Shown here one piece after another: positions 1 through 6,460 of a stretch of DNA of 39,745 nucleotides. The stretch comes from an uncultured Christensenella sp. (lineage in GTDB: Bacteria; Bacillota; Clostridia; Christensenellales; Borkfalkiaceae): assembly GCA_910585235.1 (NCBI GenBank), contig CAJUCM010000010.1, positions 1-39,745 on the forward strand, written 5' to 3'. Both the position numbers and the translations under genes were made by a program. Below the pieces are notes generated by a model. That model saw nothing but the letters and a program-made list of their open reading frames with translations, was not told the origin of the DNA and made no database searches. Positions within the stretch are counted from its first letter, which is position 1. Each line of letters begins with the position of its first letter.

Positions 1-121
1 TTCTCTTTCTGTTTTTGGTTTCCGCCTTGTGGTTCTTGCCGCCGTGAGGTCTGTTCACCTTACCGCTGCCCGTGAGCCAAAAGCGCTTTTTGCTTCCGCT
101 ATGCGATTTCTGTTTCGGCAT
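1..121 (-). CDS. rpmI: 50S ribosomal protein L35, 3' end cut off by window
   Basis: Structural protein of the large ribosomal subunit. The reverse strand from the ATG at 119-121 reads MPKQKSHSGSKKRF, then a TGSGKVNR segment, then a run rich in Lys, Arg and His. That is the usual L35 N-terminus (MPKxKxHxGxxKRFxxTGSGKxxR). Only the first 40 codons are inside the window; the full protein is normally about 65 residues. A GGAGG Shine-Dalgarno lies at about 128-132. It follows infC by 39 bases, and rplT is expected next, outside the window. That is the standard infC-rpmI-rplT order, so it should share the infC promoter and leader control. Confidence 0.93.
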   Translation of the reverse strand, partial: MPKQKSHSGSKKRFWLTGSGKVNRPHGGKNHKAETKNRKR

Positions 122-160
122 ACCTTTGTCCTCCAAAATTTTTATATCTTCTCCCCGCGG

Positions 161-679
161 TTACTTCTTTGCGGGCGCAAGTATCAGAATAATATTTCTT
201 CCTTCCATATTGAGCGGTTTCTCGACGAGGCAGACGTCTTTGAGCGATTCCGCAAAATTCGTCATAACGTCCTTAGCGAGCGACGAGTGCGCCATCTGTC
301 TGCCGCGCAGACGGATCGAGACCTTGACCTTGTTGCCCGCTTCGAGAAACTTTCTCGCCTGTTTCTCCTTGGTTTTGAGGTCGCCGACGTCGATCGTCAT
401 GGAGAGCTGAACTTCTTTGAGTTCGACGATCTTCTGGTTTCTGCGGTTTTCCTTTTCTTTCTTCGCAAGATCGAACTTGTACTTGCCCCAGTCCATGATT
501 TTACAGACGGGCGGCACGGCGTTCGGGGAAATTTTTACAAGGTCGAGATTCTCGTCCTCCGCAAGCCGCATCGCCTCTCTCGGCGACATGACGCCGAGCA
601 TCTCTCCCGTAGACGAAATCACACGGATTTCCCGATCGCGGATCGCCGCGTTCACTTGATTCTGCGCTTTGATAACCAT
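161..679 (-). CDS. infC: Translation initiation factor IF-3
   Basis: IF-3 binds the 30S subunit, keeps it apart from 50S and checks initiator tRNA pairing. The 172-residue product has the normal length and two-domain layout. The N-terminal domain (about 1-80) carries REIRVI, LGVMS and the DLVKISPNAVPPVCKIMDWG block. A Lys/Arg/Glu-rich linker helix (about 80-95) follows. The C-terminal domain (about 95-172) includes KEVQLS, KVSIRLRGRQMAH and a final LILAPAKK. The start is the ATG at 677-679 with GAGAGG just upstream. Many infC genes start at a rare AUU codon; this one uses ATG. It is transcribed from its own promoter at 824-852 through a hairpin-containing leader. Confidence 0.97.
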   Translation of the reverse strand: MVIKAQNQVNAAIRDREIRVISSTGEMLGVMSPREAMRLAEDENLDLVKISPNAVPPVCKIMDWGKYKFDLAKKEKENRRNQKIVELKEVQLSMTIDVGDLKTKEKQARKFLEAGNKVKVSIRLRGRQMAHSSLAKDVMTNFAESLKDVCLVEKPLNMEGRNIILILAPAKK

Positions 680-687
680 TTACCTCT

Positions 688-722
688 CAAAAATAATACG
701 GGTCGCGCAAAGCGCAACCCGT
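688..722 (-). terminator. Attenuator-like hairpin in the infC leader
   Basis: On the minus strand an 11-bp stem, ACGGGTTGCGC / GCGCGACCCGT (one G-U pair, TTT loop, 698-722), is followed by ATTATTTTT. This is an intrinsic-terminator shape lying just before the infC Shine-Dalgarno. An upstream CGGGTCG segment in the same leader could pair with the second stem arm as an antiterminator. Firmicutes infC operons are known to be autoregulated by L20 through such a leader. L20 binding here is inference. Confidence 0.72.
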
Positions 723-823
723 GAAATTTCCTCATAAATACGGCTGTGACCGTTTCCGAAAATATCGACCCGCAACGCCCGTGCGTTCGCGGAGAGAAGG
801 GTTGACCTCTGCTTGACCGTATT

Positions 824-852
824 ATCTTAGCAGATTTCCCCGCCCCTGTCAA
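824..852 (-). promoter_or_regulatory. SigA promoter of infC-rpmI(-rplT)
   Basis: TTGACA (847-852), a 17-bp spacer and TAAGAT (824-829) on the minus strand. It lies immediately after the thrS stop and gives a leader of about 140 nt before infC. Confidence 0.85.
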
Positions 853-868
853 CGATTTTCAATCACTT

Positions 869-2776
869 TCAGAAAATTATTTTTTCGTCGTTTTCCTTTT
901 TGAGGAGCGCGATGAAATCGTCCTGCGTCATGACGCCGATGTCGCCCTCGCCGCGCTTGCGGACGGAGACGGTATTTCCCTCCACTTCTTTATCGCCGAC
1001 AATGAGTTTATAGGGAACCTTCTCCATTTCCGCGTCGAGGATCTTTCTGCCGATCTTCTCTTTTCTTAAATCTGCGGAGGCGCGGAGCCCCATTGCGTTG
1101 ATGCGGTCGGCAAGTTCCGTTGCGTAAGCCGCCGCTCTGTCGGTAACGGGAAGCACTTTGACCTGCTCCGGCGCGAGCCACACGGGGAATTTGCCCGCAT
1201 AATGTTCGATCAGGATCCCGATAAAGCGTTCGATCGAGCCGAATACCACGCGGTGAATCATGATCGGGCGGTGTTTCTGCCCATCCTCGCCGACGTATTC
1301 GAGGTCGAACCTCTGGGGCATCTGGAAGTCGAGCTGAATGGTCCCGCACTGCCACGTCCTTTTAATACTGTCCTCCAAATGGAAGTCGATCTTCGGTCCG
1401 TAGAACGCGCCGTCGCCCTCGTTGACGACGTAGGGAAGTTTCAGCTCGTCGAGCGCCGCCCTCAGAGCGTTCGTCGCCTTATCCCAATCCTCGTCCGAGC
1501 CCATGCTGTCCTTGGGGCGGGTGGAAAGCTCCACATGATATTTGAAGCCGAAGAGCGAATACACCTCGTCAATGATCCTGACGACCCCTTTGATCTCGTC
1601 CGTGATCTGTTCGGGGAGCATGAAGATGTGCGCGTCGTCCTGCGTAAAGCACCTGACCCGCATAAGACCGTGAAGCTGACCGCTCTTTTCGTGCCTGTGA
1701 ACGAGACCGAGCTCGCCCATGCGAATGGGCAGATCCTTGTAGCTGTGCGGCGCAAGTTTATACACGAGCATTCCGCCGGGGCAGTTCATGGGTTTGACCG
1801 CGCAGTCCTCCCCGTCGATCTTCGTCGTGTACATATTGTCCTTATAGTGTTCCCAATGCCCCGAATTTTCCCAAAGAGTACGGGTCATGATCATGGGCGT
1901 TTGCACCTCGACGTATCCCTCGCGTCTGTGAAGCTGACGCCAATAATCGACGAGGACGTTTTTGAGGATCATGCCGCTGGGCAGAAAGAACGGGAAGCCT
2001 TTCCCCTCGTTGAGAAGGGCAAAAAGTTTCATCTCTTTTCCGAGTTTGACGTGATCGCGTTTTTTCGCCTCTTCGAGCATTTCAAAGTATTCGTCCATCT
2101 CCTCTTTCTTGGCGAACGCCGTTCCGTAAATTCTCGTGAGCATCTTTTTCTTCTCGTCCCCGCGCCAGTACGCGCCCGCGATCGACACGAGCTTGAACGC
2201 CTTGATTTTCCCCGTCGAGGGAAGGTGCGGACCTCTGCAAAGATCGGTGAAAGAGCCCTGTTTGTAGAAGGAGATCTCTTCGCCCTCCGGCAAATCCTGA
2301 ATAAGCTCCACCTTGTAATTTTCGTGGAATTTGCTCATGAGAACGATCGCGTCCTCGCGGGAAAGCGTAAAGCGTTCGATGGGGAAATCCGCTTTGATGA
2401 TCTTTTTCATCTCCGCTTCGATCTTTGCAAAATCCTCCATCGTGATGGGCGTTTTGAAATCGACGTCGTAATAGAATCCGTTGTCAATGACGGGACCGAT
2501 CGCAAGTTTGCAGGTCGGGAATACGGTTTTGAGCGCCTGCGCCAAAACGTGCGCACAGGTGTGGCGATACACTTCAAGCCCCTCTTTGTCTTTGAGCGTA
2601 ACGATCTCCAAACGGTCGCCCTCGCAGAGCGCCGTTAAAAGATCGGCGAGCTGTCCGTTGATTTTTGCGGCGACTGCCGCGCGGAGAAGCCCCTCCGAAA
2701 TCGCTCTTGCGGCGTCCTTCGCCGTTGCGCCGCTTTTCAGATCGAGTTCGCTTCCGTCTTTCAAAATAATTTTCAT
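869..2776 (-). CDS. thrS: Threonine--tRNA ligase
   Basis: Charges tRNA-Thr with threonine and edits mischarged serine. The 635-residue protein has the full architecture. A TGS domain spans about 1-62. An editing domain contains RHTCAHVLAQAL (HxxxH) near residue 72. The class II catalytic core includes NSGHWEHY, the zinc-site motif MNCPGG and HRHEKSGQLHGLMRVR (motif 2). The C-terminal anticodon-binding domain carries LPVTDRAAAYA and DLRKEKIGRKI. An AAGGAG Shine-Dalgarno lies just upstream of the ATG. The gene is preceded by a T-box leader (2869-3089) reading a threonine codon, so uncharged tRNA-Thr should switch it on. The order ytxC-like, thrS, infC is similar to that of Bacillus. Confidence 0.98.
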   Translation of the reverse strand: MKIILKDGSELDLKSGATAKDAARAISEGLLRAAVAAKINGQLADLLTALCEGDRLEIVTLKDKEGLEVYRHTCAHVLAQALKTVFPTCKLAIGPVIDNGFYYDVDFKTPITMEDFAKIEAEMKKIIKADFPIERFTLSREDAIVLMSKFHENYKVELIQDLPEGEEISFYKQGSFTDLCRGPHLPSTGKIKAFKLVSIAGAYWRGDEKKKMLTRIYGTAFAKKEEMDEYFEMLEEAKKRDHVKLGKEMKLFALLNEGKGFPFFLPSGMILKNVLVDYWRQLHRREGYVEVQTPMIMTRTLWENSGHWEHYKDNMYTTKIDGEDCAVKPMNCPGGMLVYKLAPHSYKDLPIRMGELGLVHRHEKSGQLHGLMRVRCFTQDDAHIFMLPEQITDEIKGVVRIIDEVYSLFGFKYHVELSTRPKDSMGSDEDWDKATNALRAALDELKLPYVVNEGDGAFYGPKIDFHLEDSIKRTWQCGTIQLDFQMPQRFDLEYVGEDGQKHRPIMIHRVVFGSIERFIGILIEHYAGKFPVWLAPEQVKVLPVTDRAAAYATELADRINAMGLRASADLRKEKIGRKILDAEMEKVPYKLIVGDKEVEGNTVSVRKRGEGDIGVMTQDDFIALLKKENDEKIIF

Positions 2777-2868
2777 ATCGTTCTCCTTATGGAATTTATC
2801 CGTTTTTTGTCCGTTTTTGAAACAATTTTACGCATTTATGCCTGACATAGTACTTTGCAATCCGACAA

Positions 2869-3089
2869 AATATAAAAAATACGTCCTTAAATCCCCCTCA
2901 ACGGGACAATTTAAGGACGCAATCATTTTGCGCGGTTCCACCTTAATTATCGGGAAATCCCGATCGCTCATTTCAGAATATCAAGTTTGATTCAAAGAAA
3001 GCGGTTTCGCGTTTCGTCTCTTTTACGCCCCTTTCAGCCGCGGGCGGCGCTCTCTGAAAAAAGAATGGCGAAGGCTACTTGTCTTTCCG
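2869..3089 (-). ncRNA. T-box riboswitch (threonine) controlling thrS
   Basis: The minus strand carries the T-box core GGTGGAACCGCG (2931-2942). It is followed by a terminator with stem CGTCCTTAAAT / ATTTAAGGACG (2882-2919) and a TATTTTTTAT tract. Upstream is a Stem I with AGTA (loop E motif) opposite GAA-ACC. The base of Stem I pairs GAAAG with CTTTC, which places ACC (3003-3005) as the specifier, a threonine codon. An AGAGAG element of Stem I lies near 3050. The promoter at 3095-3123 sets the 5' end at about 3088. In this family uncharged tRNA stabilises the antiterminator and allows read-through. Confidence 0.92.
2882..2919 (-). terminator. T-box terminator hairpin
   Basis: Stem of 11 bp (CGTCCTTAAAT with ATTTAAGGACG), extendable inward, then a U-rich tract on the minus strand. 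Its 5' arm lies downstream of the GGTGGAACCGCG antiterminator sequence. Confidence 0.88.
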
Positions 3090-3094
3090 AATAT

Positions 3095-3123
3095 ATTGTA
3101 GCCCTCTTTGATTATTTTGTCAA
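3095..3123 (-). promoter_or_regulatory. SigA promoter of the T-box/thrS unit
   Basis: TTGACA (3118-3123), 17-bp spacer, TACAAT (3095-3100) on the minus strand. It overlaps the 3' end of the ytxC-like gene region and precedes the T-box by about 7 nt. Confidence 0.87.
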
Positions 3124-3140
3124 ATAAAACAACGCGCTTT

Positions 3141-3824
3141 TCAGGAAAATATCGCGCGTTCCGCAAAATACTTTTGGAGAAAGTCGCAAAGCGACGCCTC
3201 CACCTCACCGAGGCAATAGACGTAGCCCGCATCCGAGAGAATGATCTCCGTCTCCGGATTCTCCTCCCCCATGAGACGGCTTCTCGAAAGTCTTGTGAAA
3301 TTTTCCCCGAACACCGCGCCGTCTTTCAAATAGATCTTATGCCTGCTCTCCCCCACTAAAAATTCGCAGAACTGCCTCAGATCGACGGACGAAAATCCGC
3401 CCGGAATATAACTTAAAATATGCGTCCACTTTTCGCGGAGCGCGGCAAGGCGGAACGCATAGATCCCGTCGAGCGCGTATTCGCCCGAAGCGGGAAGTTT
3501 TCTTAAAATGAACGCCTTATCCCCCTCGAAGTCCGCCGCAATGAGCGCCGCCGAGAGTAACTTCATCTCCCTCTTGGAAAGCGAGACGCGCAGGTTCTCC
3601 CGCAGAAATTCGTACTTATAGCCGATGCCGAGGATCTCCGCAAGAATATGTTTGAGCTGTTTTTCGAGCGCGGGCGAAAGCAGAAGCCTTAAAACCGTTC
3701 TCTCTTCCCCGAAAAACAGCTCCCCCTTTCCTCCGCACCTTACGATCTCGTTCATGAGCGCATTGTAAATATAAGTTACGTAGGAGCTTTTCTCCTTGCG
3801 TTCCGTTATAACAATTTCTTCCAC
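3141..3824 (-). CDS. ytxC: YtxC-like (putative sporulation) protein
   Basis: A 227-residue soluble protein without signal peptide or clear membrane segment. The middle part (about 115-160), with GIYAFRLAALREKWTHILSY and a following FCEFLVG helix, resembles the conserved block of the YtxC family (in Bacillus: FRLKEYREEL...EFIxLLxYFV). Bacillus ytxC also lies directly upstream of thrS, which supports the call. The molecular function is unknown; the family is listed as a sporulation protein. The start is a GTG at 3822-3824 with no Shine-Dalgarno. A CATAGAATA box (3830-3838) sits five bases before it, see findings. The family match is distant. Confidence 0.62.
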   Translation of the reverse strand: MEEIVITERKEKSSYVTYIYNALMNEIVRCGGKGELFFGEERTVLRLLLSPALEKQLKHILAEILGIGYKYEFLRENLRVSLSKREMKLLSAALIAADFEGDKAFILRKLPASGEYALDGIYAFRLAALREKWTHILSYIPGGFSSVDLRQFCEFLVGESRHKIYLKDGAVFGENFTRLSRSRLMGEENPETEIILSDAGYVYCLGEVEASLCDFLQKYFAERAIFS

Positions 3825-3829
3825 AACAT

Positions 3830-3838
3830 TATTCTATG
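3830..3838 (-). promoter_or_regulatory. Possible mother-cell sigma -10 element before ytxC-like gene
   Basis: CATAGAATA on the minus strand fits the SigE/SigK type -10 (CATAcAnT / CATAnnnTA). GTG follows after 5 nt, so a transcript from here would be leaderless or nearly so. A GCATAAAT string about 16 nt upstream is a possible -35. This is motif resemblance only. Confidence 0.35.
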
Positions 3839-3896
3839 CCGATCCCGCAGAATTATTTATGCGGACAAACCGAAAAAAAGGATTGAATGCAAACGC

Positions 3897-3925
3897 TTGA
3901 CTTCCTTCCCCCGAAGTATTACAAT
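3897..3925 (+). promoter_or_regulatory. SigA promoter of leuS
   Basis: TTGACT (3897-3902), 17-bp spacer, TACAAT (3920-3925). It gives a short leader of about 28 nt to the leuS ATG at 3960. Confidence 0.85.
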
Positions 3926-3959
3926 ATAAGGTAGCTAATTTTTGAGAGAGGCTCATTCC

Positions 3960-6386
3960 ATGGATTTCAAAGCGACAGAAAAAAAATGGCAGGCAATCTG
4001 GGAAAAGAACAAGACGGGCTACGACAAAAAATCGAATAAACCGAAATTTTATGCTCTGGAAATGTTCTCCTACCCATCGGGCGCGAAACTGCACATCGGA
4101 CACTGGTACAACTACGGTCCGTCGGATTCCTATGCCCGTTTCAAACGGATGCAGGGCTATAACGTATTCCAGCCGATCGGGTTTGACGCGTTCGGACTGC
4201 CCGCGGAAAACTTTGCGATCAAGACGGGCGTACACCCCAAGAGTTCCACGCGGCGCAACATCGAAACGATGGAAAAACAGCTGAAAGCCATGGGCGCTAT
4301 GTTCGACTGGTCGGCGGAAATCAAAACCTGCGAAGAGGATTACTATAAATGGACGCAATGGATGTTTTTGCGCCTCTACGAAAAAGGACTCGCCTACCGC
4401 AAGGAAGCGCCCGTAAACTGGTGTCCGAGCTGCCAGACGGTGCTTGCGAACGAGCAGGCGGCGGGCGGCATTTGCGAGCGGTGCGGAACGCAGGTCGTCA
4501 AAAAGAATCTGACGCAGTGGTTCTTCAAAATCACGGACTACGCGGAAGAACTCCTTACGGGGCTTGACGGTCTCGACTGGCCGGAGAAAACAAAACTCAT
4601 GCAGAAGAACTGGATCGGAAAATCCATGGGCTGCGAAGTAGAATTCACGCTTGAAAACGGCGAACCGCTCCGCGTGTTCACGACCCGCCCCGATACCCTC
4701 TTCGGCGTGACGTACGTCGTACTCGCCCCCGAACACAGCCTTGCGCGCGCGCTGACGACGGAAGAAAATTATGCCGCGGTGGAAGAATATATCGACTACG
4801 CTTCCCGCGCAAACGAGATCGACCGCCTCTCTTCCGCCCGCGAAAAGACGGGCGTATTTACGGGTTCCTACTGCTATCACCCTTTAACGGGCAGACCCCT
4901 CCCCATCTATCTTGCGGACTACGTTCTCGCAAGCTACGGCACGGGCGCCGTCATGGCGGTACCCGCGCCCGACGAACGGGACTATGCGTTTGCAACCAAA
5001 TACGGTCTCCCCATAGAACAGGTCATCGAAATGCAGGGCAGCGACACGACGCTCCCCTACACGGAAAAGGGTCATATCGTCAATTCCATGGGCTTTGACG
5101 GGCTCGATTCGGAAGAGGCGAAAATTGCGATCGCCACCGAGCTTGCCAAACTCGGAAGAGGCGGTAAAAAAATAAACTACCGTATGCGCGACTGGCTGGT
5201 TTCGCGCCAGCGCTACTGGGGCGCGCCCATACCCGTGGTGCACTGCCCGCACTGCGGCGTCGTACCCGTACCCGACAAGGAACTGCCCGTAAAACTTCCC
5301 GAAGAAGTGGAATTCCGTCCCGACGGAAAATCCCCTCTCGAAAAATGCGAAGAATTCATGAATACGCTCTGCCCGAAATGCGGCGGCAAGGCGCGGCGCG
5401 ATCCCGATACGCTCGACACGTTCGTATGTTCGAGCTGGTACTTTTTAAGATATGCGGACGCGCACAACGACAAGGCGCCCTTCGATAAAGCCGCCGTCAA
5501 TAAGCTGTTGCCCGTGGACGTCTATGTCGGCGGCGCGGAGCACGCCTGCATGCACCTGCTCTTTGCGCGCTTCTTTACAAAGGCGCTCAGGGATATGGGC
5601 TATCTCGATTTCGACGAACCCTTCAAACGGCTCGTTCACCAGGGCGTCATTTTGGGACCGGACGGCAACCGCATGAGCAAATCCCACGGCAACGTCGTCT
5701 CTCCCGACGACTATGTGGAAACTTACGGATCGGACGCGTTCCGCCTCTATCTGATGTTCGGCTTCTCCTATACCGAGGGCGGACCGTGGAACGACGACGG
5801 GATCAAGTCCATTGCCAAATTCATGGAGCGCGTAGAAAAGACGGTGCTCTCGGCATACGCCGTTGCGCCCGATCAGACGGGGCTGTACGGCGACAATGAG
5901 CGCGCCCTCGATTATGCCCGCAACTTTGCGATCTCGCGCGTCAGAAAGGACATGGAGGCGTTCTCGTTCAACACGGCGATCGCCCGCATGATGGAATTTC
6001 TGAACGCGCTGACCAAATATTCGACGGCGGAGAAAAAGAATACCACGCTCTACCGCACGGCGGCAAAGGATCTGATTCTTCTGATCGCTCCCTGCGCCCC
6101 TCATTTTGCGGAAGAGCTCTTTGAAAAAATCGGCGGAAAGGGTTCCGTATTCGATCAGCCCTATCCCGAAGAAAATCCGGAAGCGCTCGTCCTCGACGAA
6201 ACGGAATACGCCGTTCAGGTCAACAGCAAGATCGTGCTCCGCGCAAAATTCAAAAACGGGATGACCGACGAAGAAATCAAAGAACGCGCGCTCTCCCTCG
6301 ACGAAGTCAAATCGCGCGTCGGCGACAAAGAAGTCAAAAAGTGCATCGTCGTAAAAGGCAGGCTCGTCAATCTGATCGTCGGATAA
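3960..6386 (+). CDS. leuS: Leucine--tRNA ligase
   Basis: Charges tRNA-Leu. The 808-residue class I synthetase has the HIGH signature (KLHIGHWYNYG), followed by the FGLPAENFA region. A zinc-type knuckle CPSCQTVLANEQ...CERCG and the CP1 editing domain (FTTRPDTLFG, YGTGAVMAVPAPDERD) come next, then a second Cys knuckle (CPHCG/CPKCG). The KMSKS loop appears as RMSKSHGN, followed by an anticodon-binding helical domain and a C-terminal domain. The start is ATG at 3960 with GAGAGAGG about 8 nt upstream. An in-frame TTG at 3942 is less likely because it lies inside that ribosome-binding site. It is monocistronic, with its own promoter and a strong terminator after it. Confidence 0.98.
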   Translation: MDFKATEKKWQAIWEKNKTGYDKKSNKPKFYALEMFSYPSGAKLHIGHWYNYGPSDSYARFKRMQGYNVFQPIGFDAFGLPAENFAIKTGVHPKSSTRRNIETMEKQLKAMGAMFDWSAEIKTCEEDYYKWTQWMFLRLYEKGLAYRKEAPVNWCPSCQTVLANEQAAGGICERCGTQVVKKNLTQWFFKITDYAEELLTGLDGLDWPEKTKLMQKNWIGKSMGCEVEFTLENGEPLRVFTTRPDTLFGVTYVVLAPEHSLARALTTEENYAAVEEYIDYASRANEIDRLSSAREKTGVFTGSYCYHPLTGRPLPIYLADYVLASYGTGAVMAVPAPDERDYAFATKYGLPIEQVIEMQGSDTTLPYTEKGHIVNSMGFDGLDSEEAKIAIATELAKLGRGGKKINYRMRDWLVSRQRYWGAPIPVVHCPHCGVVPVPDKELPVKLPEEVEFRPDGKSPLEKCEEFMNTLCPKCGGKARRDPDTLDTFVCSSWYFLRYADAHNDKAPFDKAAVNKLLPVDVYVGGAEHACMHLLFARFFTKALRDMGYLDFDEPFKRLVHQGVILGPDGNRMSKSHGNVVSPDDYVETYGSDAFRLYLMFGFSYTEGGPWNDDGIKSIAKFMERVEKTVLSAYAVAPDQTGLYGDNERALDYARNFAISRVRKDMEAFSFNTAIARMMEFLNALTKYSTAEKKNTTLYRTAAKDLILLIAPCAPHFAEELFEKIGGKGSVFDQPYPEENPEALVLDETEYAVQVNSKIVLRAKFKNGMTDEEIKERALSLDEVKSRVGDKEVKKCIVVKGRLVNLIVG

Positions 6387-6418
6387 TACAGAGACAGCAC
6401 GCATAAAACGATAAAATG

Positions 6419-6448
6419 AACCCCGTCGGACGAAAGTCCGACGGGGTT
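6419..6448. terminator. Bidirectional terminator between leuS and the fructan locus
   Basis: Perfect 13-bp stem AACCCCGTCGGAC / GTCCGACGGGGTT with a GAAA loop. It has T-rich sequence downstream on the plus strand and ATTTTAT on the minus strand. It serves two convergent units. Confidence 0.88.
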
Positions 6449-6460
6449 CTTTCCGTCAAT

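Noticed and set aside
1202..2638. Long open frame opposite thrS (478 codons)
   Set aside because: Mirror of the high-scoring thrS frame, with His/Arg/Phe-rich, low-complexity translation and no ribosome site or family motif.
3834..4880. Minus-strand frame of 348 codons opposite the 5' part of leuS
   Set aside because: It overlaps the leuS HIGH and zinc motifs on the sense strand and lacks any start signal.
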